A stretch of DNA of 64,000 nt from Capsaspora owczarzaki ATCC 30864 (taxonomy: Eukaryota > Opisthokonta > Filasterea): the NCBI RefSeq assembly GCF_000151315.2, contig NW_011887295.1:1729914-1793913 (forward strand), written 5' to 3'. Positions 21,827 through 34,647 of the stretch are shown here, one piece after another. A program made the position numbers and the translations under genes. The number at the start of each line of letters is the position of its first letter. The first letter of the stretch is position 1. Under the pieces are notes generated by a model that made no database searches, was not told where the DNA came from, and was given only the letters and a program-made list of their open reading frames with translations.

Positions 21827-24800
21827 ATGGGTGCTGGGCTGTCAACGGAGGCCGCTGCAGACGCAACGATGCCGCCCATGGCGCAGGTCACGCTGCAGAC
21901 CGTGGCGACCCTCCCTCGCCTGGTCGCCATCTGCTCTGCAACACAGACACTTGCGCCCAGCGACGCGCTCTGGGCAGACCTCCTCGCCTTCGAGATCGAC
22001 CTCCCAGGCGACGACGAATCGCCACGCGCGCTCAGCATGCAAGTCAAAAGCCACGACCACCACCCACCCACCCCGGCCTCCCTCTCCATTCGACTTTCGG
22101 GCATTTGGATGCTACACGGTTGTGTTCTTACGCAAAGGGGGGGGGGTTGGAGGTTTGGGGGTTTGGGGAGAAGCGGTCGCGTTTTGCCCTTCTTGCTGGG
22201 GTCATCACCATAGGAAGAGCGCGTTCCAGCGTTTGACAACTGAAATGGGGAATCTCATCGTCTGTATCCTTCTGTGCTGTGCGGGCAGGACTGAAAATGG
22301 CGAGCTCGAGTTGGCTCTGGCACCGTTGGCTAGCGAGCTTGGTAACGTCATCTGGATTTGTGATTTGGGGCCCCTCTTGCTCTGTTCCATCATTACTCAC
22401 TGAACAACTGACATGGATCTATGCTTTTTTTTTATTTGCTTTGACGGTTGATGGTCTCTTGCTTGGGGAATGGACAGTCTCGCACAACCTCGAAACGCGC
22501 AACTTGGGCAATCTGATTCTACTGCTGCTCACACACGTTCGCATCTTGGGTGATATTCCAGTCGCCGCTACTCCTGGCATTCGAGCGTATGGCTTGACAA
22601 TTTTTTGTTCCTGTTTGGTTGCACTTTGCTGGCGTTTGTTTCGCCTCAATTTCCACTTATTCGCTCACTCTTTCGCAACTTACTGTTGAACTACTTTGAA
22701 CACTCGTCTCTCCACCCAGCGGACTGTACCAGCGCACCTTGAATGCCGTCCTCTTGCTTAGAGTGTTTGTCAAGCACTTATTCGAAACTTTGCCTCCGCG
22801 GATAGCGCTACGACACTTCTCGGCGCATACGGCCAGTGTGGCAGCCAGTCTGCAAACCTCACAAAGGGCTGGCATGTCGGCATCGGCAGACGAAATTGAT
22901 CTCAAAGAGCAGCTTGTTCTTTCACTTGTACAACTTCTGGTCGACACACCGTGAGTGCTCGATGGTGCCCCTATGGCAAAATCCGAAATCCGTCTCACAG
23001 CGTCTTGGTGTCTTTTCGTCCTCTTCTTGCGCATAGATCAACTCCCGATTACCTGTCCACCGAAGCTATCAATCTGATGACGGTCTTGCTGAGTCTGCAG
23101 CTCTACCTGCCCACGATCGAAGCGAACGATTTTCTGATGCACGTCATGACCGGTGCATGGTAATGCTTGCAGTGCTGTCTTCCACTCTTTTTTTGAAACA
23201 TTTCTTGTCGCTTTCTCATCTCAATGGGTTTGCTTCATTGCTTCCCTTGTAGTCGGCAACGAGCGCACCAGCTTCTGGGACGTTTGCTGACGAGGTTTGC
23301 GGATCACGCGGCACCTTCAAAGCCATCTCAGCTTAAAGCTCCTGGTATGGAGATGAGATCTTTGTTCTCTGCTTCCTTTTGAGTTTGTTTGCTTGGAGTT
23401 TGCGACAGAAAGGGAATTTGAACTCTTGGTGAAACTGACAAAATCTTCGACTTTTTTTTTTTCCTCTTTTTGTTTTTGGCCTTCAGGCGCTGCATCGTAC
23501 TCCCTAATCCCTTGGAGATCCCAACCGAACGCAACACTAACGCCGGAAGAGCGCGCTGTCCATGTCGAGGCGCTCAATCGGGAGGATGTGGCCTCAGACC
23601 CAGGTGCAGAAGCCTCCTTGTTGCTGTTGCTTTTGTTGTGCAACCACGGCGTCCGCAAGCCAGGAGGCAACCCATTCCAAGCCGCGCTTTCCACCTTCCG
23701 CGATTCGGCGCAAGACTTTTCCGTGTCTGAATCAGGTCGGCCACCGCTCGGCGTTGTGCAGCTGAGTTACACCAAGCTGTACAGCGTCCTCTGCCAGCGT
23801 TTGCACAATCAGCAAACCACCCTGCTATTGTATCTCCTCCTCCATGCCAACACTTCTTTTACCACCTTCCTGCTATCTCGGACGGACCTTCAAAACGTGG
23901 TAGGTTTCAGCCTTTTTGTTCGTTTTCTTGTTCTTGTTGAATGGCCAGGCGGGTTTTTTTGTTTGTTTGTTTTTGTTTTTTTTTGTCTTACGGGATGGTG
24001 TTTTGCATGTATGCTGCTTTCCTACAGCTCATTCCCATGCTGCAGACGCTGTATAATGCAGCCAGTCAACCCTCGCAGCAAATCTACATGTTGCTTATTA
24101 TTGTCCTCATATTGAGCCAAGACCATTCCTTCAACAAGGGGATTCACGAGCAGGTGTGGAAATGATTCCTTGCCAGTGAGCTTGCACACGTTCGTACAAC
24201 AATGCTCACAAGTTGTTTCGAAATTTCTTTTTCGCTTTTCGGCCTCTAGTCTCTACCTTCTGTTCCGTGGTATACCGAAAAGACCATCCACCAAATATCT
24301 CTGGGATCGCTCATTGTCATTGTGCTAGCACGCACAATCCAGTACAATTTGGCAAAGCTCAAGGTGCGGTGTCTGTTGGTTGATCAATGTCGACGTGGAT
24401 TGCCCGCGCTCACTCACCACCACCATCTTTTTGCCCATATGCTGATCCACAGGATTTGTACATGAACACCAATTGCTTGGCGGCCCTCGCCAACATGTCC
24501 CCGCACTTTCACGCATTGCACCAATACGCGGCCGAGAGGATTGTTGGCTTGTTTTTGCTATTATCGAAGCGGTTTGAGACGCTAAAGAAGGCCGCCTCTT
24601 CGTCTTCCGAGTCCGAAGTGAGTGGTTTCGTTTTTTGATCTTTTGGCCTTACCGGTACATGTGGAGCTCTAAGAGCTGAGCTCGATTGATTTGATTGTGT
24701 GAGCAGAATGCTGATGTCGACGTGTTTGCCGATTTTCTTCGGATTGTTCTCGAGATTATGAATTCGTCCCTGTTGCATGCGATGCAACGCAATCCGTATC

Positions 24801-25309
24801 TGGTCTACATGCTGCTGCGAGAACGTGAGCATTTGAACAAGTATGCCAGCGAGGACCGATTTGCGGACGTGGTGTCGAACATTGAAACGGTAACGTTGTT
24901 GGAAGCGAATCAAGCAATCATCATGTTTGGTCTCAACTCACGGAGAGTGAGGACAGATTCTGGACTACTTTTCCGCGAGTCTCGAACCGCATTTGCAGAC
25001 TTCGCCTTCAGCCGAAGACGTTCTGGGACTGATTGCAGCTGCCGCCCAGAAATGGAATAATGCAAAGCTCCAAGTAAGCGATTTGTTGCATGGTTGTTTT
25101 GATTGTTTGGTTTGTGTGCACGTTGAGCAACTCTGACGTGAGAATGGTGTTGCTAGTCGAACGAACTCAAGTTCAAGTACGAAGAGGAAGAGCAACCAGA
25201 TGATTTCTTCATTCCCTACACGTGGTCGATTGTGGTGTCGCGCGCATTGATCAAATGGAGGGCTTCTCCCGATGGTGCTAGCTCGCCTGATGCGTCAACC
25301 GCCCCATGA
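21827..25309 (+). CDS. DYM: Dymeclin
   Basis: Thirteen exons encode about 696 residues: 21827-22038, 22289-22341, 22478-22586, 22720-22950, 23037-23159, 23253-23344, 23487-23899, 24028-24153, 24250-24363, 24453-24617, 24707-24889, 24957-25073 and 25157-25309. Dymeclin is a Golgi-associated protein needed for secretory traffic. The start MGAGLSTE keeps the N-myristoylation glycine of the family. Diagnostic runs are [83 protein letters not shown] and [19 protein letters not shown], all matching animal dymeclin in order. Intron 1 fits only as a GC-AG intron (donor gcaagt at 22039), which restores phase. The region between the SLQL helix and the [11 protein letters not shown] helix is shorter than in human. 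Confidence 0.93.
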
Positions 25310-25649
25310 AATTTTGTTTGATTCGTGAATGCTGTTTGTTTGTTTGTTTGAACTTTGTTTTCTCGGTTTTGCGTTTGTTCGGTTGTTGTCAGTAAACCTT
25401 GCGTACTCCATTTGTTATTGAATGCCATCGCAGACAAGAAGATGCGCGAATAGAATGTTCAGATTGACGGGGAAAAAAAAAAAAAAAAAACACGACCACC
25501 GATCGTCATGACAAATGCAACAACAACAATAGCAACAGCAACAACACAAAGAGACGAAAAGAGAAAGCAACAACAAAGCTAATCAACACGCGACACAGAA
25601 AAAAGTGGCCTTGATTTCGGCAAAGCCCCCTTGCCGTTGACAGTGAATC

Positions 25650-27862
25650 TTAGAACTCGATCAAGTTGCCCGTCGAAACTGGCGTGGGAGATGGCTGGCG
25701 AACTGGCGGGCGGCCGGATCCAGATGCGGTGCGCTGACGAGCCAGCCCATCGAATCCGTCCTGCAAGTGATATATTATAAAAAAAAAAAAAAAAAAAAAA
25801 AGGTCAGCAACCCAAGCAGCTTGCGAAAGAGAAGCGAGGGAAAACCAACCCGATTTGATCAAGTTGATCAAAAAAGGCACAAGAAGAAAACGCTCACCTC
25901 GCCGTTGCTAACAGTCAGGCTGGGAGTGGAACGTGGTGCTGACGCCGCGGGGCTGGAGCCGGCGGCAGACGCGGCGCTGGCGGCAGTGGTGAGCGGAGCC
26001 GTGGCAGCTGCCGGGGCTGCTGGCGTGGCGGCCTTCTTGTTTGCTGAATAATTTTTGAACGCTTCTTCGAAAGCAACAGAGATTGCTTCGTGGATGGCAG
26101 CAGCCTAGTATCGCGAGCATGTGGGCGAAAAAGGTGAATGAGATGAGACCACCCCTTGAACAAAAACACGCGCGTTCGAGTAAAGCAGCAAAGTGGGGAC
26201 AAACCGTTGGCTCGTGCTTGAAAACATGGCAAAAGTACTTGGACTTTTCCTTGTTGAATGCAATGTACGAGATGAGCTTGTAGTGATCCGGAGACGTGTC
26301 GTAGGCACATTGCGAGATGTGATGCAGCATGTGCGCCTCGACAGTAATCTGCCACAATAACACAATGATGGAGGGGGTGGGTTTGTTTGTTGTCTGGAGA
26401 GAACAGATGTGCGCGAATTCGGGTGTGACCAAACTGGAGCTGTTACCTTTGTCTCGACGTCCACCAGAGTGATGCCCTGAGTGCTGACCTTCATGGTCAT
26501 CTTGCGCTTGGATGGGTTCTGTTTGAGGAGGCGCGGTGTTTGAGTTGGCAACAGCGAGCATTCCTATCTCAGCCAAAGTGTTTTGGTTACCTGCTCGACA
26601 AACTGCAGAGCTCTGGCGGTGACGGCCTTGCCCGTGCTCTCGTCTGCCTCCATGGTTCCATAATACTGTGTAGCAAGCGACGCAAGCCAAGTAAGGTAAA
26701 GTCGACGAGTTGGTTGTGAGGGAGCTGAGGTGATTGGAGGTGTTAAACCGAGTTGCGAATACATTTTGTGGCTTTCTTTTTTTTTTTTTCTTTTGTTTTT
26801 TGTTTTTTCTCTCTTTTTGGTGATTGTTCGGTTTGAGCTACGACCCTCGCCGCAATAGGAAGACAGCCAAACAATCAATGGCATTTGCAATGCCATCGAG
26901 ATCGGGAAGCGATGGATGCATGGGTCAACCAACGAAAAAGAGCGATGACGGGATGGAACGACGAACAATTTGGACCTTACAACGACGTTAAAGACGCGGC
27001 CTTCGGGGCTGCGCACCTTCATAATGTCCTCGACGGACGAAGTGCGCTCGAGCTCTGTCGTCGAAAGCAAGTGCAACAATGAGCACAAGTTCAGCAACAA
27101 CAGAGAGACGCAAAGCAAAATCCAAATAATAAAAATCAAAAAACGAGATTAAAAATTTGGTTGAAATTTTCGTTCGTGTTTCAAACAACAAACAAACCAA
27201 TAATAAAGGTAGTAGTAAAAAAGTGAAGGATGAACGAGACAAGAAAGAACATGTTGAATAACAAAGAAGCAGAAGCAGAATGAAAGCCGGGCGGGGGAAG
27301 GCTGAACTTACTGCCATAGTTCTCGTGGCGATGCTTGAAGTTCTCAAAGAAGCGTCTGGTTGCGAGTTTCAAAAAAAAAAAAAAAAAAGAGGTGAGTTTG
27401 TGTGTGGTTTGACGAACGAAGATAGCAGAAGGAGGGGGGGCCATGGGGACGAGAGCAGTGTAAAACCACTAAAGGGTAGCCAAAGACAGCAACTCAGAGC
27501 GAGCGAGAGAGCGGGGGGGACAAGGACAATAGCAGGACGACGAAGCGCAACTGAAGAAGCAGAGCATTGCGAAAAAAAAAAAAAAAAAAAAAAAAGAGGA
27601 TTTTTGCATTCACAACAAGGAACATCAAGACGAGGACAGGAGGAGAGGGGGGATTGCGAGTGTCACAGAGACAAGAGAGGCCAGTGAAGACGAGAGAACA
27701 AGGAGAGCAGAGGCGCGCAGAGGAGCGGCGAGAGTGAGCCTGGACCGAGAGCGACGTCGTCGGGTTTGAGCGTGAGAAGACAACAGAGCATTGAATTTGG
27801 GGTTACCCGACAGACGAGGTGCGCTTGCGCTTTTCGGGGTCTTCGTCGACAGATAATGACAT
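25650..27862 (-). CDS. PTB/PID-domain adaptor protein (Numb/GULP-like)
   Basis: Eight exons encode about 248 residues: 27862-27807, 27355-27312, 27054-27017, 26665-26591, 26518-26447, 26348-26205, 26104-25898 and 25760-25650. The PTB domain, about residues 40-165, starts at YYGTMEADESTGKAVTARAL, which resembles the first strand of Numb (YLGCVEVDESRG). It continues through KMTMKVSTQGITLVDVETK, AHMLHHISQCAYD and KYFCHVFKHEPT, and ends in a C-terminal helix. Such domains bind NPxY tails of receptors and link them to endocytosis. Two copies of an RTSSV motif (KRKRTSSVG, KLERTSSVED) precede the domain; both look like basophilic-kinase or 14-3-3 sites. The tail is Ala/Pro/Ser-rich. The short first exon was placed because MSLSVDEDPEKRKRTSSVG splices in phase to RFFENFKHRHENYG. 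The exact subfamily is unsure. Confidence 0.85.
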
Positions 27863-28796
27863 TGTGTGGAGTGGGCCAAAGAAGAGTTGGATCAAATATG
27901 AAATAACGAAATTAAAAAAAAAAAAGGGGGGGACTGATCTGAATCAAACGAAATCCAAAGTAGTAAAAACAACGAAAGAAGAAGAAAAAATATGGCGCAG
28001 ATGGAAAACAGGATCGGGTTCGGGCTCGAGGGTGGCCAGGGGGGGGGAGGGACGAGATTAAACACGCGCGAACAAAGCAAGTCAAGATGCGTAAAGATGG
28101 AAGACGCAAGCAGGAGGAGGAAGAGGAAGAGGAAGAAGCACGACGGAACGATCAAAAATACGACGTGCGCAGTTCAGGAGCCACAGTACGATGGATGGTT
28201 GGGCTTTGTAAGAACTTTGATCACTGCATGATGGGATGATAGAGCAATCGATTTGAAAATCGACCGGCTGAATTGCTCTTGCATGGATGAGTGACTTCGA
28301 TCCTGGCGGCTTTTGCTCAAAAAAACGTGGAAATTTCCGTTTGTCATGATCAATTGCGTGGGATGGAATGGAACTGCTGCCTGTACATTTGCAATTTGTA
28401 GGAGGTTGTTTGTTTTTCAAAGCTGGAGATGGGATGGAAGCCTCCAGTGAATGGTGGGGGAGGTCAGCAGCTGTGGTTTGTACAAGGCTCATGCAGCATG
28501 CTCAGACACCTGCGTCCGCCGATCCAAGCGTCCTTGGTTTGATGAGCTCACAATTTGCAATTCATGCTCAAGCACTCATGTTCTCAGACAAACCAAGACC
28601 ACTCCATTATCTTCACTTCAACGAAAGGACTCGTTCTAGTCCTTGTGGTCCTTTTTCTTTCTTTCTTTCTTTTCCTTTTTTTTTTTTTTTTTTTTTTTTT
28701 CTGTCTGCTTCGTCTTCATCATCATCATCATCATCATCATCTCTTGTCTTTTGTTGTGAGTGAGTGCTTTTGAGTTCGTTGGAGTGACCCGCGTGG
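27863..28796. other. Divergent intergenic region
   Basis: Lies between the PTB adaptor (-) and the ankyrin gene (+). Purine-rich sequence near 27920-28150 gives way to mixed sequence. A T tract then covers 28677-28701, followed by a short CAT repeat ending near 28740. No gene is recognised. The T tract and the last 100 bp are the likely 5' UTR of the ankyrin gene. Confidence 0.5.
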
Positions 28797-31700
28797 ATGG
28801 AGGCCAGCAGCAGCGATCAGCGCCTGGCCGACCTCGACAGGCGGTTTGCCGAGCTTGAGCGCTCCTTCCTCGTCGACGATGCCATGGCCACCGACGACAA
28901 CGACGATCTCATCCTCGCTCAGCAGCAGCAGGAGCAGGATCATCAGACGCATGATGAACATCGGCAGCAGCAGCAGCAGCTACAGCAGCACCGCAGCCTC
29001 AGCAGCAGTGGCAGTGCGCCAGTGTCGAGCTCAGCAGCGAGCATGTTGGACGACGACGAAGACCTCGCTGACGAGAATGCCGCGCGCGCCATGATCGAGC
29101 AGCTGGTGCAGGCACGACGGGACAGGGCTGCAGCAGCCACTCTCGAGTCAGAGCCACTGCAGCAGATCCGCGCCGCTGATGGTGCGGCAGGATCAGTAGT
29201 GCGGCCAGATGGCCGAGCGCATGTTACTGCCACGACTGCCTCCGCCAGTACAACTCCGCACACTGCGACTCCTACCACTCTCACCCCCAAACCGGCCACT
29301 CGCACGCCTCTGATGGATGCTGCTAGGGCTGCTGCGGGTGCTGGGAACGCAGGTGGAAGGCTGGAAGACGACCGCGCACAGATTCACGCTCCTGCTCCTG
29401 CTCCTGCTTCTGCTGGAGCAACGGGCATGACAATAAACACACCTGCTGTCGTGGCGCCAAACGCACCTCAACAGGCTCGCATCATTGACCAAGTGGCTGG
29501 CACACCACCAGGACTGACCCCGCCGGGCGAAGTTTCGTCACAATCCAAGACATCGCCTGCTGCTCCTGCTCATGCTGCCTCTGCTGTTGCTGGTACCGCA
29601 GCCGCTCAGTATGCTGAAAGCGCCTCGGCTGAGGTGAACAAGATTTGGCACGCCCACCGCCAGCAGGTGGATGCCCGACTCGCCAATCTGCTTCTAAAGT
29701 TCGGTCCGAATCCCGCGGCTCCGAACGGCGGAGCACCCGCACCCGACCACCCCTTGGGAGCAGTGCTGTGCAAAGAGCATCTCGCGGTGGACAGCGACAC
29801 AGCTGGAATCGCGCGTCGCTGTCGAGTGTCTGCTCGTGGCTGCACAACGGAACGAATCCCGAGCAGACGCCATCAAACCCATCTTTTTGGACTTGCTGGC
29901 CAAAGCCCGAAGCAATCCAAGAGTATCGCTCGCACCAACGACTCCTTCTGACACTCTCTCGCAGCTCGTTAACAGTGGTTGGCCTGGACAGACCCCGCTT
30001 GGGATGGCAGTTCGACGGCCCGATTCGCTGCCATTGGTTCGGACGTTGCTCGCTCTGGGTGCCAATCCTTCCTTGCAAGAACCCGACGCTGCGCCACCAC
30101 TGCTCTATGCTGTGCAGACCAATAACATGCCCTTGCTGCAGACTCTTCTTGAAGCACCAAAGCCCGCCTATCCAAACCTGCCGGCCATCAACGGGACGTT
30201 TATCGGCTGGACGCCTCTCATCGCCGCTGCACGGCTCGGCAATGCGAATGCTGTCGCTGCCATGCTGCTCCATATCGATTCTATTGCCTTTGCACAACTG
30301 CGACAGCAACCACTTCCATCCTACCAAGCGTCAAAACGCAGGCTCGGCGTGGATGAGACGGACGAACTGCTTTCACGGCGGCAGCGCTTATTGCACCATC
30401 GCGACCTCTTTGGTCGCTCGCTCATGCATGCAGCCGTCTCGCCCGTGGATCCACAGAGTTCCACGGGTGTCCTATCCATGCTCTTGGCTCTTGGCGGTGA
30501 CGTCAATGCCCGCGATGAACAGCAACGCACCCCGTTGATGGATGCCGTCATGCGCGGCCTAGTCCCCTGTGTCAAGCTCTTGCTTGCAGCTGGAGCCGAT
30601 GTGCATGCAACGAACATTGTGGGCAGAACTGCAGTGCACGTGTGTGCTTCCTGGCAAGACACCAAGGTTGGTGAGATCATGGCTCTGCTTCTCCAGGCAG
30701 GCGCCAATCCAGATGCTCAGGACAGGTCTCTGAGCACACCATTGCATGTTGCTGCCAGTCTCGGCTTTGCCGGCCATGTGACCTCCCTCATTCGGGCCGG
30801 GGCCAACCTGCACGTTCAAAACTCGTCAGGCACCACCCCGCTGCACTACGGTGCGCGCCAGTTGGGCCCTCGATTCTTTGAAACGACAAAGGCGCTCTTG
30901 AGTGCCGGTGCACCAGTTAATCTGGCAAACAAGCGAGGCTTCACCCCGCTGCACGATGCTGTGGCCAATGCTATTCCGTCCGCAGTCGCCCAACTCATCG
31001 CTCACGGTGCAGACCCAAACATGCGAATTCATGCCACGGGCATGACCGCGCTCCACTTGGCTGCATTCACGATGGTCTCCGTCAACGTGCGGCATCTCTT
31101 GTCAGCGGGTGCGCTTGTGAATGCTGTCGATGGCATTGGCAAAACACCGCTCTCGCTCGCGCTGGGAAGCAAGCAGATTACGCAAATGCTGCTGGATGAG
31201 TCGGCGGACGTCCAGCACGCGAGTGCCGTGGGTAACACGCCACTGCACTTTGCGAGTCTGTTTGCTGAACGGGCGGCCACCATTCCTTTGCTCGTCAAGT
31301 ATGGCGCAAATGTGAATGGCGTCAATGCGCGCCAAAGAACACCACTCCACCTTGCTGCTTTGAAGAATTTGGTGCCGACAGCGGATGCCCTCATTCGTGC
31401 CGGCGCGGACTTGACGATGGTCGACGATCGCGGGAACACGCCCGCGCTTCTTGCCATGAAGTTCGGTCATGGCCATATGGCACGCGCGCTCTTGCGGTAC
31501 GAGTACAACTTTGATGCCTCCAACCACATGGGCGAGACCATGGTGCATCTTGCCGCGCGCCATGGAGCGCTTGAAATCATGGAGCTCCTCGGTCCTGATT
31601 TGTCGAGCCTGGTGAATCATGCAACCGCTAGCCAGTTCACGGCGCTGCACTTTGCAGCCACGGCTCACCCTCTCGCCATCACCATGTCGGATGTCTTGCT

Positions 31701-32715
31701 GAACGCCGGTGCGGACGTGAATGCATGCACAGCGCGGTTACAAACCCCGCTGATGATGGCCACCTTCCACGACAACGTCGAACTCGTTAGTCTATTGTTA
31801 GAACGCGGCGCCGATGCGCGCTTGCAGGACCGCAACGGCCACACGGCGCTCGGCCTCGCAATTCGCGCCCGTCGACCCTCCGTCGCGGCGCGGCTACTGG
31901 AGCTGCCAGTTTCGCTGGAGGAATTGGCAGGTGGCGAGGAAATGCTGTCCAACTTGCTGCTCTCTGCTGTGCGACACGCGCAAATACCAGCTCTCACTCG
32001 AATGCTCGAGCTTGGCGCCAATCCAAACTCGGGCACCAAAGAGAATTACACGTTGCTGTTGTGTGCCGTGCGTAACTGCGTCATGCCAGCCATTCTCACG
32101 CTGTTGGAGCACGGCGGCGATCCCTCTGCAAAAACCCACAACGGTGTTGATTTGTTCTTGGTCTTTTGCCGAGCTGCGCTCGGGTCTGACAGTGCAGAAT
32201 ATGAAAAGGTGATTCGCGCCCTCGGTGCCGCGCGGCTGCTCAAACTTGGAGAGCTCCATCCAACAGAGATGCAACTGATGCCGCGCAGAGCGCTCGTGCT
32301 GCTCCACAAGATTGCGGCGGAGGAGGGACTCACGACTTTGTCGCAATCGCCGCCAACTGCCGCTCCTGCGTCTGTGCCGGTGGCCGTGTCCGCTGCTGCA
32401 CAACCGCGAAAACTGCATCGTCGAGATGCTTCACCTCACCTTCAACCAACAGCACCCGCGACACAGCCTCCAAAGCGCAGTGAGCAATTCAAGGCGCCGA
32501 ATCGCACTGCGCCAGCGTTGCGCTCGTATTCGACCTTGCAAGCAGGCGCTCCATCCGCTGTTGCTACCGCATCATCCTTGCCTTTGATTCGCAATCCGCT
32601 GCTCCACCAACACCAGCGCAAACACATCCACACAGCCATCCATCGCAGCCCGAGCTTGCAACTGGCGTCTGCTGTCGCCCGCAACGCCTTGCTCCTCCTC
32701 GGTCGCCGTTTGTGA
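28797..32715 (+). CDS. Large ankyrin-repeat protein
   Basis: From ATG 28797 a frame encodes about 300 residues of Gln-, Ala- and acid-rich disordered sequence (LAELERSF-like helix first, then QQQQ and APAPAPASAG runs). From about 29803 a second frame encodes about 950 residues packed with ankyrin repeats (GQTPLGMAV, RTPLMDAVMRGLVPCVKLL, STPLHVAASLGFAGHV, NTPLHFASLFAERAA, RTPLHLAALKNLVPTA), about twenty in all, then a basic Ser/Pro-rich tail. The frames can be joined by a 136-nt intron (29667-29802) or a 40-nt one (29763-29802); both end at the same cacag acceptor and keep phase. Ankyrin repeats imply a scaffold or binding role. No kinase, membrane or other catalytic domain is visible, so the function is unassigned. 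Confidence 0.8.
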
Positions 32716-32904
32716 TTGACCTCTTGTCCTTCTCTTTTTGGCTTGCTGCTTTATGAGCGATTGCTCTCCTTCGCCTGCAATAATACTGTACTTTTGCACC
32801 TTTTTTTTTTTTTCTTCAACTCGAAATGAACATCATTCCTTATTCATTGAATTTCCATTATTTGACTGTTTCCATTGTCGCTCCATCAAGCCATCAAACA
32901 CACC

Positions 32905-33673
32905 ATGATGGATGCCGCCAATCCAGCCCAGAGCGGTAGTGATATTATTCTGTTGCGCCTGAAGGTGGGCGAGCAGGACCGGAGTGCGCTGGCGACGCGG
33001 GACATGACGCTGGCCGAGCTGTGCGCGACCCACTTCCGCGACGCGCTCGCCCAGGGCAACGGGGTCAAGTTCATCCACAGCGGGCGATTATTGCAGCCAG
33101 ACACGGCCACGCTCGAAGCGCTCGGTCTTCAGCCAGGCGCAGTCATACACTGCCAGGTAATACCGTTGGCGGCACCCTTCATACAGCCTGTCATTGCGCG
33201 GTGTGTACAATTCGGGTCGTACCAGTCATCGTCCTCCAATCATTCTGGAGATAGGTCATTCTGATGATGGCGGGGAGATCATCTTCTCAGTCCACACGAT
33301 AGCCATGATAATACCCAGTGCTTGCTTGCCATCGCCAACTCACCCCGTTTGAATGAATGAATGAAAATCCATCGCACTTTGGCAGGTCTATCCATTGCAG
33401 CCGGGACAACAAGCCAACAATGCATCGGAAAATTCTCAACCACGATCTGCTACTGGTCCGTCAGAAGCAGAATGGCTGGCATCAGCTGGACTCGGGCAGT
33501 CGAGGCAGTCTTCGTCGCCCGAGTTGGACCGATTCCTAACGCCGCTTGTCTGGATTATTGTGGCCGCTCTTTGGGCCATCTACTACGTGTATGGCCGCTA
33601 TGCCTTTGACAATGTTGGCTTTGCACTACTAGTGATGATTACCGGCGGAGCGCTCATGGCGACAGTGTCTTGA
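32905..33673 (+). CDS. TMUB: TMUB-like ubiquitin-like domain membrane protein
   Basis: Two exons (32905-33156, 33386-33673) encode 179 residues. An N-terminal ubiquitin-like fold covers about residues 12-85 (DIILLRLKVGEQDRSALATR, then VKFIHSGRLLQPDTATLEAL, LQPGAVIHCQVYPLQP). A Ser/Gln-rich linker and two hydrophobic C-terminal helices follow (FLTPLVWIIVAALWAIYYVY, FALLVMITGGALMATVS). This layout matches the TMUB1/TMUB2 and HERP-like membrane UBL proteins linked to ER-associated degradation in animals. The start was set at the first of two adjacent ATGs. The gene is only 189 bp from the ankyrin gene, and the T run in between is likely its 5' UTR. Confidence 0.8.
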
Positions 33674-33723
33674 GCTGTTGTTTTGCCGTGAGCGGAGCCC
33701 CCGGTTCCCCTTGTACAGGTTTT

Positions 33724-33807
33724 CTACCCCGACTTGCTCGGTTTGACTGATCAACAAACTTCAAACAATTCCAAACATCTTTTTGCAGAGGGGGGTCCCA
33801 AAAACTG
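33724..33807 (+). repeat. Dispersed repeat, copy 1
   Basis: Shares taccccgacttgc, gtttgactgatcaacaa, cttcaaacaa and ggggggtcccaaaaac in the same order with the copy at 41741. It begins about 50 bp after the TMUB-like stop codon and marks the left edge of the accessory island. Confidence 0.75.
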
Positions 33808-34037
33808 TTATGATCAGAGATCGTTCCACGAAGATGCGAGTAATGGGTTGATGATGAGAGTAATAATCGGGAAACAAGAGACTTCACTGATAACACACTC
33901 CAAATACAGATACACATCAATCAATAACACATCCAGTCGGGAATCTTTTCAGGTGGAGTTTCTTTGTTGATTGCTTCGAGCTCTGAGAGAAGAGCTGTTA
34001 TTTCAGGGATCAGGATTTCTGCTCTCGCGTTGCCGTC

Positions 34038-34046
34038 AAGGTGAAA
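34038..34046 (+). repeat. 9-bp target site duplication, left
   Basis: The 9-mer aaggtgaaa directly precedes the left inverted repeat and recurs exactly at 39191-39199 after the right one. Nine bases is the usual target duplication of Mutator-like elements. Confidence 0.9.
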
Positions 34047-34084
34047 GGTGCCAGAACAATCCGCCTAAATCACTACGGGTTCCA
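34047..34084 (+). repeat. MULE left terminal inverted repeat
   Basis: 38 bp, starting ggtgccagaacaat and ending ctacgggttcca. The reverse complement of 39153-39190 matches it except at five positions, three of them in the outer four bases. Confidence 0.9.
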
Positions 34085-34647
34085 GGTCCGAATCTCAAAG
34101 TGTCATCTAGCCTCTTCTCTCTGCCAGCATCATGTTGCCCATAAATGATAATGTAGATTTCAACTGTGAGCCGGTGAAAAAGTCTGCGCTGGACCGAGCA
34201 CGGGAGGGAATGGTTGGGAGCGCCGCGAGCGTGCAGGGAACGGCCAAGCCACCAACCCCCACGGTGGACCAGCAACCCACTACTAGGGCATTTATGGAAT
34301 GGTATTGGTGTTTGAGTCATGGGGTCGAAGGGCGGGCGGATCGGGTCACCCAGTCAGGCTGCGTAGCAGTGAGCATCAAGGGGGCGACAGGAAAAGTTGG
34401 ACTTAGAAAATTTTTTCCTCCTTTTGCGCTTTCCTCCTTTTTGCGCTGTCGAGCTGTTTTCAAGCTCTTCTGCCACGTTCTATGCCGCGAAACTTCAAAG
34501 ACAAGTTTATCCATGTGTCAAAATTTAAAATCGAATGGGGTCAAGGATGCTGACACCTCTCAGGCGCCGCTGCTGTGAAAACAGTGGGGAGGACAGCACC
34601 ACAATGACCCAAAGTACAACACCAAGCACACACAATCATACAAAACT

